NCBI GenBank assembly: GCA_016190375.1 | Contig: JACPQR010000208.1 | Coordinates: 1 to 55,200 of the forward strand | DNA length: 55,200 nt | Reading direction: 5' to 3' | From: Deltaproteobacteria bacterium | Lineage (GTDB): Bacteria > Myxococcota_A > Polyangia > JACPQR01 | In this document: piece by piece, positions 28,001 to 36,338 of the stretch | Layout of the letters: each line of letters opens with the position of its first letter | How positions within the stretch are numbered: position 1 is the stretch's first letter | The notes under the pieces: generated by a model | What the model was told of the DNA's origin: nothing | The model's database searches: none | What the model saw: the letters and a program-made list of their open reading frames with translations, nothing else | Program-made: the position numbers and the translations under genes

Positions 28001-28994
28001 GGGAAGGCTCGCTCTCGGCCGCGCGGACCCCAGCCGGGCGGCGAGGTGGTTCGAGCGCGCCAGGGTCTTCGCCGAGCGCGGCGGCGAGGCGTGCAGGGTG
28101 GGGCAGGCCCTCCTCGGGATCGGAGAGGCTCGACTGGCGGCCGGGGCCTGCGCCGACGCGGTCGTGTCGCTCGACCAGGCTCTGATGCTGGCCAGGGACC
28201 AGTCGGATCGAGGCCTCGAGGCGGCCGTCCAGGCCGGGCTGGGCCGGGCACATGCCCGTCTCGGCGACGCCCAGCGAGCGTCGGACTGTCTGACGGCGGC
28301 TGCCGACCTCGCGGCCAGGATGGACGACAAGGTCTTGCTCTCGAGGGCGCTCGCCTCGCTGGGCGTACAAGCGGCCTTCCTCGACCGGCACAAGGATGCG
28401 GAGACGCACCTCGATCGCGCGGCAACGCTGGCGGCCGAGCATGGCTCTGCCGAGGTTCGCTGCCGGACCCTGGCCGCGATCGGCGTCGCGGAGTTCCTGC
28501 GGGGCGAGTTCAAGCGGTGCGCAACACACCACCTGCAAGCCCGCGACATCGCCAGAGAAGCCGAGCTCACGGCTGGCGAGGCCCGGGCCGAGCTGCGCGC
28601 TGGCGAGGCGCTGGCGTTCGCCGGTGATCTCGACGCCGCGGTTCCGCTCCTCGAGGAGGCCCTGCGGCTGGCCTCGGCCACCGGGCTCGAATCGGTGACC
28701 GCCGGGGCCGAGATCTACCTCGGGTACCTGGACGCCGTCACGCGGCGAGACCCCGCTGGCGTCCAGAAGATGCAGGTCGGGATGAGACGATTGGTCCGGC
28801 TGGGTCGCCGCTCGGAGCTCGCGCTGGCGGCGGCGCTCCTGGGCCGCGCGCAGATCACGCTCGGCAGTCGGTCCGCCGCGAACCGGGCGCTGCTCCGGGC
28901 GGTGACCCTCGCCGAGGAGACCCGTTTCCCGTTCGCCGCCCGCCTCGCCTCGGCCGAGCGCGAGGAGCTCGAGGACCGACCCTCCGAGATCTGA
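25014..28994 (+). CDS. Giant Ser/Thr protein kinase with degenerate cyclase-like region, AAA ATPase and TPRs
   Basis: A 1326-residue cytoplasmic signalling protein. The Hanks-type kinase domain spans about 8-290: Gly-loop IAEGGMAEVF, Lys42 in VVKR, catalytic loop HRDISPQN at 146-153, DFG at 166-168, and GYMSPEQ at the activation segment end. Residues about 375-540 align in position with a class III cyclase-like region of the paralogue at 45765 but lack recognisable cyclase motifs. An AAA/STAND-type ATPase follows, with Walker A GEAGSGKS at 566-573 and VVVLEDLQWAD at about 688-698. The C-terminal third (from about 930) consists of helical TPR-like repeats. The start is GTG. The target and input signal are unknown. 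This architecture is frequent in myxobacteria. Confidence 0.93.
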   Translation: MVEPTLFGPYELLDRIAEGGMAEVFRARSRGVAGFEKIIVVKRILPQLSQTPAFVELLIREAKIASVLSHANIVQIFDLGKQGDVYYIAMEYVHGCDLGQLVSRAARRSVPIPLPVRLFVISETARALDFAHRRRGDDGQFLNIVHRDISPQNVLISYEGEVKLTDFGIARANSEDLGRREEPGLLRGKYGYMSPEQSRGEALDNKSDIFSLAVVLWEIVAERRLFKADTPQETLDLVRAGEVPDPRERNPDLPEGLVSILQKALHRNPAQRHATAGDLHAEIQTLLFRMGAPVAASDLAAVMDRLHPDRRAADPNKIAVDVVMRALKDATSVVRVSMLEERAGRGSRASAEGEPGIERTAHAVPRASREGREWNHVGILCCMPQSDDEQQAFEATASAAGGVRGAAPEGTCVYLFGLVSASERAAEQAVRAGLEVRRRAEQGLLVHDLAPPAAVLRRAVEVPPSGSPAALEDDALGEVKALLEDAPRGAVRVSEELVGSLEGAFRLRAAGQARFEVEGYRSRREREAAALRSRLPLIGRRGELRRMLRVLGKACGGEGQTVIVSGEAGSGKSRILAELRALVASRGFGWHSGRAEEGTVDSYGLVAGLFADMCGIEEMDVAAQKHAKVGRLMQLGVTDREIRAVGGLFDLEYPVAQRSSASARPRTIQLLSALRKSLQALAEDRPLVVVLEDLQWADDPSRDVVGLLGEGLAGMAVMLVLTQRPEGGLVMTRGTVQRLTLRPLGPAAILRLAGAALGASTVAEDLAEFLVERSGGSPLFLEALSSALLKNGAVHVAAGMAEATGPLSDLEVPKSLQGLVAARLAQASREERRLLRIAAVAGLGLTNRELAAIDATDGERVSRALDQLVRRGLLVQGAQVGEVEQRYDFPGETWRAAVYASLDESEKRRLHGRVAAYLERTEGDDPDRGVAMLAHHVQRAGEEARAVELHVRAAEAAEKRLDVESATSHLETAVELLGRSVGSDALPRSALLCLHAGRLALGRADPSRAARWFERARVFAERGGEACRVGQALLGIGEARLAAGACADAVVSLDQALMLARDQSDRGLEAAVQAGLGRAHARLGDAQRASDCLTAAADLAARMDDKVLLSRALASLGVQAAFLDRHKDAETHLDRAATLAAEHGSAEVRCRTLAAIGVAEFLRGEFKRCATHHLQARDIAREAELTAGEARAELRAGEALAFAGDLDAAVPLLEEALRLASATGLESVTAGAEIYLGYLDAVTRRDPAGVQKMQVGMRRLVRLGRRSELALAAALLGRAQITLGSRSAANRALLRAVTLAEETRFPFAARLASAEREELEDRPSEI

Positions 28995-28997
28995 GCC

Positions 28998-30095
28998 CTA
29001 ATCGGCCTCGCACTCGGGCGGCGCCGCGCAGATGTTCGATTCGCAGTTGCCGCTGTAGCACCCGGCGTCGGTCTCGCAGCTCTCGCCGATCCGGTTGACA
29101 GTGGTGCAGTTGCGGTCCTCGTCGCACACGAGGCCCGAGACGCAGCCCGTGCCGAACAGGACGGCTGAGCACGGCTCTCCGTTCGCCGCGAGCGGAACGC
29201 AGGTCCCGTCGAACTGGCCGCCCTCGAAGGGATTCGCGTCGCAGACCTCGTCGTCGGGGCAGGGGTCCGGGAACCCGGCCTTGCAGTCGCCGCCGGACGC
29301 AGAGGCGCCGACGCAGACGAAGACCGGCTGCATCGCCTCCATGCGGTCGATCACGCACGAGAGCCCCTCGACGCAGAACGGGCCCGCGGGGAGGTTGCAC
29401 TCCTCGCCCTCTGCGGCCGTGAACGTGTCTTCCGGGGCCTGGCACGTGCCTGACGTTCCCTGCTGCTCGTCCTGGCCGACGCACATCAAGCCCACGCCGC
29501 ACTCTGGAGCGTCTTCGCCCTCGCAGTCCTCGCCCGCCTCAGCCAGCGCCGTGCACGCTCCGCGCTGACAGGTGAGCCCGTCCTCGCATTCGTCGTCGTC
29601 GCCGCAGTCGCCGCCCTCAGACTGGCGGGCCGTGCATGCGCCGGGGCACTCCGCCTCGATCAGGCAGAACGCCGTGCCCACGCACTCGGCGTCCTGGTCG
29701 CAGGCGCCGTCGATGGCCACCGTGCCCTCGACGGCCTCCTCGCACTCCTCGGGCGGACGCGACACGAAGACGTCGCAACCGAGCGCCGCGAACGCGTCGA
29801 GACAGGCCTGCGCGCGGTCCTCGTTGTAGATGACGGTGCCGGCCTCGATCGCCGCTTCGATCCTCACCCAGTCGCCGTCGGTGATTTGCGCGGTTGTTTC
29901 CTCGGCGCAGTCGGCGCTGTCGGAGAACATGTCGGCGAGCTGTCCCATACATGGCTCGACCTGGGAGCAGAAGACATCCGCGAGCTCTGCCGGGACGTCC
30001 TCGAAGGGGATGCCGCCGCTGTCATCGTCGTCGTCGCCGCCGCAGCCGGTCGCCGTCGCGCAAACCGAGAAGAAGAGAGTCCAAGCGAGCCTCAT
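28998..30095 (-). CDS. Cys-rich lipoprotein of unknown function
   Basis: A 365-residue lipoprotein. The signal peptide ends ATGC (Cys18), then comes an acidic linker GGDDDDDSGG. A helical part follows with Cys pairs (about 35-110). Next is a long series of Cys-rich short modules with the pattern G..C....C..G..C, e.g. EGGDCGDDDECEDGLTCQRGAC, resembling the Dickkopf-type Cys-rich modules common in myxobacterial secreted proteins. GGAGGAA precedes ATG 30095, and a good promoter lies just upstream. Stop codons of this gene and the convergent kinase gene are 3 nt apart. The function is not recognisable; it is probably outer-surface. Confidence 0.85.
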   Translation of the reverse strand: MRLAWTLFFSVCATATGCGGDDDDDSGGIPFEDVPAELADVFCSQVEPCMGQLADMFSDSADCAEETTAQITDGDWVRIEAAIEAGTVIYNEDRAQACLDAFAALGCDVFVSRPPEECEEAVEGTVAIDGACDQDAECVGTAFCLIEAECPGACTARQSEGGDCGDDDECEDGLTCQRGACTALAEAGEDCEGEDAPECGVGLMCVGQDEQQGTSGTCQAPEDTFTAAEGEECNLPAGPFCVEGLSCVIDRMEAMQPVFVCVGASASGGDCKAGFPDPCPDDEVCDANPFEGGQFDGTCVPLAANGEPCSAVLFGTGCVSGLVCDEDRNCTTVNRIGESCETDAGCYSGNCESNICAAPPECEAD

Positions 30096-30124
30096 GTTCG
30101 TTCCTCCTGAGCCGAGTGGCGCCG

Positions 30125-30152
30125 ATGATACGGCTACCGCAGGGCCTGGCAA
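30125..30152 (-). promoter_or_regulatory. Candidate sigma70-type promoter of the Cys-rich lipoprotein
   Basis: On the minus strand TTGCCA (30147-30152) and TATCAT (30125-30130) are 16 nt apart. An AGGAGGAA ribosome-binding site follows before ATG 30095. Confidence 0.55.
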
Positions 30153-30166
30153 TGGCCTTCTCGCGT

Positions 30167-31276
30167 TCAGTTGCCGCGCATGAGCGCCACGAACCTGTCG
30201 AAGAGGTAGAGCGCGTCGTGCGGGCCCGCCGAGGCCTCCGGATGGTACTGGACCGAGAACGCCGGGACGTCGCGAAGGCGCAGCCCCTCGACGGTCCGGT
30301 CGTTCAGGTGCAGGTGCGTCACGTCGGCCTTTCCCGACAGCGACTCTCCGTCGATGGCGAAGCCGTGGTTCTGCGTGGTTATCTCGACCTTGCGGGTCTC
30401 GAGGTCCATGACGGGCTGGTTGATGCCGCGGTGTCCGAACTTCAGCTTGTAGCTCTTCGCTCCGCGGGCCAGGGCGAGGATCTGATGGCCGAGGCAGATC
30501 CCGAAAATCGGCTTCTTGCCGAGAACGCTCCGGACCATCTCGGCAGCGTAGGGGACGGCGGCGGGGTCGCCCGGCCCGTTGGAGAGGAAGACGCCATCGG
30601 GCGAGCTCGCGAGGATCTCGGCCGCGCTCGTCGTGGCGGGGACGACGGTCACCCGGCAGCCCGAGTCGACGAGGCAGCGCAGGATGTTCCTCTTGACTCC
30701 GAAGTCCACCGCCACGACACGGAGCTCCGGCGGGCGGGGCGCGCCGTGCCCCCAGGCGCCTCGTCCCTCGGCCCAGGCGTAACGAGCGGTACAGGTGACC
30801 TCGCGGACCAGGTCGCGGCCCACGAGCCCCGGGGCCGCGCGCGCGCGGGTGACCATCTCCGCGGGATCGCCCTCGCTCGCCAGGACCCCCATCATGGCGC
30901 CGTTGTCCCGGATGTGGCGGGTCAGCGCCCGGGTGTCGATGCCTTCGACGCCGACGACCCTGCTTGCCTCGAGGAGCTCGTCGAGCGATCCGAGCGCGCG
31001 GTGCGAGCTGACCACGGGGCTCCGCTCGCGAACGATGAAGCCCGAGAGCGCGGGCCGCTCCGCCTCGAGGTCCTCGCGGTTCACGCCCGTGTTCCCGATC
31101 TGCGGCGCGGTCATCGCGACGATCTGGCCCCGATACGACGGATCGGTCAGCACCTCCTGGTACCCGGTCATCCCCGTGTTGAAGCAGACCTCGCCGACGG
31201 CGACACCGCGGTGACCAAAGGGCCGCCCGCGAAACACCGTCCCGTCCGCCAGCGCCAGGACCGCCGAAGCACTCAT
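30167..31276 (-). CDS. carA: Carbamoyl-phosphate synthase small (glutaminase) subunit
   Basis: 369 residues. The N-terminal CPSase small-chain domain (FNTGMTGYQEVLTDPSY, QIGNTGVN) is followed by a class I glutamine amidotransferase domain with the nucleophile in FGICLGHQ and the His-Glu pair in VQYHPEAS. It supplies ammonia to CarB for pyrimidine and arginine synthesis. carB is not in the window. The gene stands alone between a lipoprotein gene and a divergent TPR gene. ATG 31276 gives the expected family N-terminus (ALADGTVFRG). Confidence 0.97.
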   Translation of the reverse strand: MSASAVLALADGTVFRGRPFGHRGVAVGEVCFNTGMTGYQEVLTDPSYRGQIVAMTAPQIGNTGVNREDLEAERPALSGFIVRERSPVVSSHRALGSLDELLEASRVVGVEGIDTRALTRHIRDNGAMMGVLASEGDPAEMVTRARAAPGLVGRDLVREVTCTARYAWAEGRGAWGHGAPRPPELRVVAVDFGVKRNILRCLVDSGCRVTVVPATTSAAEILASSPDGVFLSNGPGDPAAVPYAAEMVRSVLGKKPIFGICLGHQILALARGAKSYKLKFGHRGINQPVMDLETRKVEITTQNHGFAIDGESLSGKADVTHLHLNDRTVEGLRLRDVPAFSVQYHPEASAGPHDALYLFDRFVALMRGN

Positions 31277-31363
31277 GAGCGGCGCGCACCTTAGCAGAGC
31301 GCAGGCGGACAGGCTACGGCTCGCAGATCGCGCGGTATGCCCCGCTAAGCCTCTGATTCCGAG

Positions 31364-34300
31364 ATGTTGGACTATGGGTGCGTGTCCCCGTACGATCGGC
31401 GGCGCGTGGAGCGGTTTCGACAGGAGCTCCAGAAGAACCCGGCGTCGCGCGCCTTCCTCGACCTGGCGGCGGAGCTGGCCGCGGCCGGCCGACACGAGGA
31501 GGTCGTCGCCGTCTGCCAGGCCGGGCTCGTCCACAACCCCCACGAGCCCCGCGGGTACCTCCTCCTGGGCAGGAGCCTGCAGGCGCTCGGTCGAGTGTCC
31601 GACGCCCAGGCCGCGCTCGTCCGGGCAGTCAAGCTCGATCCGTCGGAAGCGCAGAGCCTTCGCCTCCTGGGCGAGATCCTCCTCTCGCGCGGAGAACGCA
31701 CCCGAGCCCGAGAGATGTTCGCCCACGCGCTGCGTCGATCGCCCGGCGACCTGGCGCTCCGCGACCTCTTCGAGCGCAGCGGGACGCCGGTGCCGGCGCA
31801 GGAGCTCCGACCGGCGCCGGCTCCGGTCTGGACCGTGCGTCCGGATGCGACCATGGAGCTGACGGACATCGAGGAGGCGGAGCCATCGGTCGTGCCCCCG
31901 CGAGAAGATCAAGCCACGTACGTCCGTCCATTGCCCGAGGCGCTCCGCGTAGCGCTCGCCGCGGAGCTCGAGCTCGCGGCCGCCAGGGTCGCTTCCTCGC
32001 GCGCCGACTCGCGTTCAGCGCTTCCGGTTCCGCCACGCGCTCCCGCTCCACGCCCGCCCGGGTCGCCGGCGAGCGTCGTGATCGACGACTCGATCCCGGG
32101 AACGCTCGGGGGCCGTGGCGAGAGCACCGACGAGATCTCGGCTCGCGACCTCATCCCGGTGGAGGTCGACCCTGGGAGACCTTCGACGGCCTCGATTGCC
32201 GACTCGATCTCGGGCCTGACGCGCAGACGCCGCGGGGCGCGCATCGCCACGATCGCGGTCCTCCTCGTGTCCACCCTCGCGGGCGGCGCGGCGACCGTCG
32301 CCCTCTACTGGCTGCCCGCGCGCCGGGCCGCGGCCGCGCGCCGTGCCCTCGACGAGGCCGGCTCGGCGATGGCCCGGGCCGACGCGGCGGGCTACGAGAC
32401 GGCCCGGCGCGTCCTCGCCCGGGCGATGCGCCAGAACAGAGAGAGCCGCGAGGTCCGATCGAGGCTGGCCCTCGTGACGGCGATGCGCCTGATGGAGACG
32501 GGCGCCGGCACCGTCGCCGGGGCAAGCAGGGTCCTTCGGAGCGCGCCCGCGTCGAGCGAGACGGACGCCGCCGGGGTCGCGCTCTCTCTCGTCGGAGGCG
32601 ATCTGCGGGCGGCCGAGCGCCGGCTGGGTGCAGCGCTCACTCGACCCCGCGAGAGGAAGGGGGCCGATGCCGTGCTCGCGTACCTCGGGGCGACGATCGC
32701 CCTCAGAAGTGGCCGCGCCGACGCAGTAGATCGGCTGGAGGCCTGCGCCCGCCGTTTTCCGCGTTTCCTCCCGCCGCAGCTCGCGCTCGCCGCGACGGAG
32801 ATCCTCGCCGGTGACGCCGCGGCGGCCCACGCGCGTTCCGAGGTCGCGAGGCAGCTCGCTCCGGCCTCGGCGCGACCGGCGCTGCTCTCGGTCGCAGCGC
32901 AGGCCGAGACGCTGGAGCCCGGCGCCGTGCTCGTCATCGCCGACGGTCTCGTGTCGCGCGCGGCCGCGCTCGGGCCTTGCGAGCGACTCCTCCTGGCCGC
33001 CGCGCGCAGCCACGCGCTGCGCCGCCAGGGCAAGGTGGGCGAGGCTCGGGCCGCCCTCGCCGACAGGCCCCAGTGCCCCGACCCCCTCGTGGTGGGAATC
33101 GCCGCCCGACAGAGCTTCGAGGCAGGGCTCCGCGGGCCGGCCATGGGCATGATCGCACGAGCCCGGGGCTTCGCCCCCGGCAGCCGCGCGCTTCGACTCC
33201 TGCATGCAAGGCTGCTGCTCGAGCGACGCCAGGCCGCCGAGGCCCTCGCCATGCTCGGCGAGGCCGCGGACGACGGCCTCGACTCGGAGCTCCTCCGGGC
33301 GCGCGCGGCGCTCGCGGCGGAGAAGGCCGGCGAGGCGCGCGCGATCCTGGAGCCGGTCGTCCCACGCGCGCCTGCCAGCTCGGAGGCACGCTTGCTCCTG
33401 TTGCGCGCGCGAGTCCTCGCCGGAGACTCCTCGGCGACCGAGGAGGTTCGCATCCAGATCGAGGCCCACCCCGAAGATCCGTCGGTGGGGCTCGTGGCGG
33501 CCGAGGCCGCGCTCGCGGCACGGGACGGCCCCTTGGCCGCCCGTCACCTGGCCAAGGTCCTGGCGAAGGCGCCGAGCGCGGAGGCGCACTACCGGATGGG
33601 TCAGGCCATGCGCCTGCAGGGCCGCTTCGGCGATGCCGTGGCGAGCTTCCGCTCGGCCTTCGAGGCCAACCCTGACTTCGCCGAGGCGCTCGACGCCGCC
33701 GGCAACCTGGACCTCGGGCGCGGCCGTCTCGAGGAGGCGCTCGCGTCATTCGTCCACCTCGAAGGCGTCCCGGGAGGCGAGCTGCGAGGGCGGCTCGGCC
33801 AGGCGGAGGTCCTGCTCGAGCGGGGTGATCTCGCCGAGGCGCGGTCGGTCCTGGACCGCGCCGGCGGTGGTCACGCACGCCCGGGAGACTCGCCGTCCCT
33901 GAGGCGCCGCGCGGGGCTCCTCGCCGCGCGCCTCGAGGTGCGCGCCGGAAACGCCGAGCGCGCGCTCGCGGCGATCGAGCCACTCGCGTCCTCGGGCAGC
34001 GATGCCGAAGCGCTGGCCCTGAGGGCCGAGGTCCGACGTTCTCGCGGTCAGGTCGACGAGGCCGATGACGACTTCGCGGCCGCGCTCGCGGTCGACGCCG
34101 CGCTGCCCGAGGCCCTCATCGGCAGGCTCGAGATCGTGCTGGACCGGGGCGCCGAGGCGCTGGCGGAGGAGCTGGTCGACCGCGCGGTCCGCGCGCTCGA
34201 GTCGCGCCTGAGGCCGCCCGGCGTCCACGTGCGCCTCCTTTGCGCCCGTGCTCACCTCGCGCTCGCCATCGGGGACGACCGCGAGGCAAACAGCCTCCTT

Positions 34301-34468
34301 TCGGTGGCGACGTCGATGGCGCCGGATCATGCCGAGAGCTGGTTCTGGCTTGGACGGTCCCTCGGGACGAGCAGCGAGCGCGGCCGCGCTGCATATTCCC
34401 GCTACCTCGAGCTCCAGCCCGAGGGACCCCGGGCTGCAGCGGCCCGCAGGGCGCTCGGTCCACGATGA
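31364..34468 (+). CDS. Large membrane-anchored TPR protein
   Basis: 1034 residues. A short N-terminal TPR block (about 20-145) is followed by a Pro/Arg-rich linker. One TM segment lies at about 292-318 (IATIAVLLVSTLAGGAATVALYW). A very long Ala/Leu/Arg helical C-terminal region of TPR-like repeats (about 330-1030) follows. With no signal peptide and one central TM, the N-terminal TPRs should be cytoplasmic and the C-terminal array periplasmic (inference). The stop overlaps the start of a response regulator gene by 4 nt, so the two are translationally coupled. Start ATG 31364 is chosen; GTG 31382 is possible. I cannot assign a specific function. Confidence 0.85.
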   Translation: MLDYGCVSPYDRRRVERFRQELQKNPASRAFLDLAAELAAAGRHEEVVAVCQAGLVHNPHEPRGYLLLGRSLQALGRVSDAQAALVRAVKLDPSEAQSLRLLGEILLSRGERTRAREMFAHALRRSPGDLALRDLFERSGTPVPAQELRPAPAPVWTVRPDATMELTDIEEAEPSVVPPREDQATYVRPLPEALRVALAAELELAAARVASSRADSRSALPVPPRAPAPRPPGSPASVVIDDSIPGTLGGRGESTDEISARDLIPVEVDPGRPSTASIADSISGLTRRRRGARIATIAVLLVSTLAGGAATVALYWLPARRAAAARRALDEAGSAMARADAAGYETARRVLARAMRQNRESREVRSRLALVTAMRLMETGAGTVAGASRVLRSAPASSETDAAGVALSLVGGDLRAAERRLGAALTRPRERKGADAVLAYLGATIALRSGRADAVDRLEACARRFPRFLPPQLALAATEILAGDAAAAHARSEVARQLAPASARPALLSVAAQAETLEPGAVLVIADGLVSRAAALGPCERLLLAAARSHALRRQGKVGEARAALADRPQCPDPLVVGIAARQSFEAGLRGPAMGMIARARGFAPGSRALRLLHARLLLERRQAAEALAMLGEAADDGLDSELLRARAALAAEKAGEARAILEPVVPRAPASSEARLLLLRARVLAGDSSATEEVRIQIEAHPEDPSVGLVAAEAALAARDGPLAARHLAKVLAKAPSAEAHYRMGQAMRLQGRFGDAVASFRSAFEANPDFAEALDAAGNLDLGRGRLEEALASFVHLEGVPGGELRGRLGQAEVLLERGDLAEARSVLDRAGGGHARPGDSPSLRRRAGLLAARLEVRAGNAERALAAIEPLASSGSDAEALALRAEVRRSRGQVDEADDDFAAALAVDAALPEALIGRLEIVLDRGAEALAEELVDRAVRALESRLRPPGVHVRLLCARAHLALAIGDDREANSLLSVATSMAPDHAESWFWLGRSLGTSSERGRAAYSRYLELQPEGPRAAAARRALGPR

Positions 34469-35115
34469 CGGATCCGATCCGCGTCGCGCTAATCGAGGAC
34501 GACGCGCGCACCTCGCGGCTCGTGGCCCGAACGATCGAGGAGCAAGCGGATCTCGCGCTCGCTGGCGCCTTCGACTCGGGCGAGGCAGCGATCGCCGCGG
34601 TGCGACCTGGCGAGGTCGACGTCGTGGTCGTCGACCTCGAGCTCGGTGGGATCGACGGCGTCGAGACCTCGCGGCGTCTGGGCGAGCTCGACCCGCCACC
34701 CGAGCGCCTGATCCTCACGGCTTTCGCCTCCGACGACAAGGTCTTCGGCGCGATCCGCGCGGGCGCCGCCGGCTACCTCCTCAAGCGCGACGTCCCGGAG
34801 CGGCTGCCGCCCGCCGTCCGGGAGGTCTTCGCAGGTGGCACCGTGATCGAGCCCCGCCTCGCTCGCAGGTTCTGGAACCTCTTCGATGCCGCAAGGGGAT
34901 CATGTGCGAACGACGCGGTCGCGCTGACCGCGGAGGAGCTCGACGTCCTGATGCTCGTCGCCCGTGGTCTGACGAACCGCGAGGCCTCCGGCGTCCTCGG
35001 CAGGACCCCACGCCAGGTCAAGCTCCAGCTCGAGCGGATCTTCGTGAAGATGGGCGTCAGGACGCGCGTCGACGCGGTGACGGCAGCCTTGCGCGCCGGG
35101 CTCATCCGGTTATAG
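34465..35115 (+). CDS. NarL/FixJ-type response regulator
   Basis: 216 residues. The receiver domain has the acidic pocket EDD at 11-13, phospho-acceptor Asp57, Thr85 and Lys107, all in place. A LuxR-type HTH spans about 150-206 (ALTAEELDVLMLVARGLTNREASGVLGRTPRQVKLQLERIF). The HTH departs somewhat from the usual NarL consensus (VKLQLERIFVKMGV rather than VKxHxxxIxxKLxV). The ATG overlaps the stop of the TPR gene (ATGA). No histidine kinase lies nearby, so it is an orphan regulator in this window. DNA targets are unknown. Confidence 0.93.
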   Translation: MTDPIRVALIEDDARTSRLVARTIEEQADLALAGAFDSGEAAIAAVRPGEVDVVVVDLELGGIDGVETSRRLGELDPPPERLILTAFASDDKVFGAIRAGAAGYLLKRDVPERLPPAVREVFAGGTVIEPRLARRFWNLFDAARGSCANDAVALTAEELDVLMLVARGLTNREASGVLGRTPRQVKLQLERIFVKMGVRTRVDAVTAALRAGLIRL

Positions 35116-35116
35116 T
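35089..35116 (+). promoter_or_regulatory. Candidate promoter of the Sua5/YrdC gene inside the regulator 3' end
   Basis: TTGCGC (35089-35094) and TATAGT (35111-35116) are 16 nt apart. The -10 overlaps the response-regulator stop and lies 22 nt before ATG 35139. Confidence 0.4.
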
Positions 35117-35138
35117 GCCGGCGCCAGCAGGGGACACG

Positions 35139-35786
35139 ATGCTCCTCCCGATCAACCCGGACCACCCGGAGCCGCGAAAGATCGCGCGTGCGGTGGAGAT
35201 CATCGAACGCGGCGGCATCGTCGCGTACCCGACGGATACGGTCTACGGGCTCGGCTGCGACCCGATGAACCGAAAGGCGATCGATCGCCTGTACACGGTC
35301 AAGCAGATGCCGCGGGACCAGCAGCTCGCGATCCTCGTCAAGGACCTCTCGAACATCGCGACCTACGCCGTGGTCGACGACCACCAGTACCGCACGATGA
35401 AGCGTCTCGTGCCGGGCCCGTACTGCTTCATCCTGCCGGCCTCGCGCGAGACCCCAAAGGTCCTCCTGTCCCGCCGCAAGACGGTCGGGGTCCGCGTTCC
35501 GGCGCACCCGGTCGCGAGGGCGCTCCTCGACGCGCTCGGGCGGCCGCTGATCTCCACGAGCGCGTCGTGGCGCGGCGAGATCCTCTTCGACCCGGACGAG
35601 ATCGACAGCCGCTTCGACGTCGACCTCGTCCTGGACGGCGGGACGGGCGGGATGATCCCATCGACCGTCGTCTCGCTCGAGAGCGAGGTGCCCGAGGTGC
35701 TGCGAGGCGGCAAGGGTCCCGTGGACTCGCTCCTGGGGATCCGCCCGAGCCTCCTACCGTCGCTTTCGGAGACCGAGGAGGAATAG
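35139..35786 (+). CDS. Threonylcarbamoyl-AMP synthase (Sua5/YciO/YrdC family)
   Basis: 215 residues forming one YrdC domain: RGGIVAYPTDTVYGLGCD, the KxR-type substrate site region RLYTVKQMPRDQ, LVPGPYCFILPA, VGVRVPAHPVARALL, and STSAS. It makes threonylcarbamoyl-adenylate for the t6A modification of ANN-decoding tRNAs; a YciO-like role cannot be excluded. AGGGGA precedes the ATG. The 3' end overlaps the convergent rlmE gene by 33 nt. It lacks the extra C-terminal Sua5 domain. Confidence 0.88.
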   Translation: MLLPINPDHPEPRKIARAVEIIERGGIVAYPTDTVYGLGCDPMNRKAIDRLYTVKQMPRDQQLAILVKDLSNIATYAVVDDHQYRTMKRLVPGPYCFILPASRETPKVLLSRRKTVGVRVPAHPVARALLDALGRPLISTSASWRGEILFDPDEIDSRFDVDLVLDGGTGGMIPSTVVSLESEVPEVLRGGKGPVDSLLGIRPSLLPSLSETEEE

Positions 35787-36338
35787 CTCGTAGGACTCCG
35801 TCCGCGTGCCGCGCGGCCGGATGACCCGGGTCTCGGCGAAGAGCGCCGCGGTCCTGGATTTCGCGTCCGCGAGCTCGGGTCCCTGGAATATCTTGCCGAC
35901 GAAGGACCCGCCCGGCGCGAGCGCCTTCGCGGCGATCTCGAGGGCCCGGGTGAAGAGCTCGTACGAACGGAACTGGTCGGCGAAGCGCACGCCTTCGGTC
36001 GAGGGTGCCATGTCCGACAGGACGACGTCGAACGCGCGTCCGTCGACCGAGAGCGGCGGATCCCGCGCCGTCACGTCGAGCACCTCGCAGCGCGCGTTCG
36101 GAGGCAAGGGGACCTCGACCGGTCGCAGGTCGAACCCGAGGACGCGCCCCTTCGGCCCGACTCGCTGGGCGGCGTACTTCGCCCAGGACCCGGGCGCGCA
36201 GCCGAGATCGAGCACGAGCTGACCCGGCCTGAAGAGGCCCGCGCGACGGTCGATCTCCTCCAGCTTGAAGACCGAGCGCGCGGCGTAACCCAGCTCCTTC
36301 GCGCGCCGCGCGAGGTGGTCCTGTCTGCGCCTCGCCAG
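35754..36338 (-). CDS. rlmE: 23S rRNA (uridine-2'-O-)-methyltransferase RlmE, apparent CTG start
   Basis: About 194 residues of the FtsJ/RrmJ family methylating a conserved 23S rRNA uridine. The SAM motif is LDLGCAPGSW, and the catalytic tetrad Lys-Asp-Lys-Glu is visible in SVFKLEEI, VVLSDMAPSTEG, GGSFVGKIFQG and TESYELF. The first ATG/GTG/TTG in frame is GTG 36215, which would remove the conserved N-terminus including the first catalytic Lys. Upstream the conserved sequence (ARRRQDHLARRAKELGYAARSVFKL) runs back to near the rplC stop without any standard start codon. CTG 36338, 7 nt after the rplC stop with GGAAGG further upstream, fits the family N-terminus. A sequencing error or frameshift is the alternative. 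Confidence 0.8.
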   Translation of the reverse strand: MARRRQDHLARRAKELGYAARSVFKLEEIDRRAGLFRPGQLVLDLGCAPGSWAKYAAQRVGPKGRVLGFDLRPVEVPLPPNARCEVLDVTARDPPLSVDGRAFDVVLSDMAPSTEGVRFADQFRSYELFTRALEIAAKALAPGGSFVGKIFQGPELADAKSRTAALFAETRVIRPRGTRTESYELFLLGLRKRR

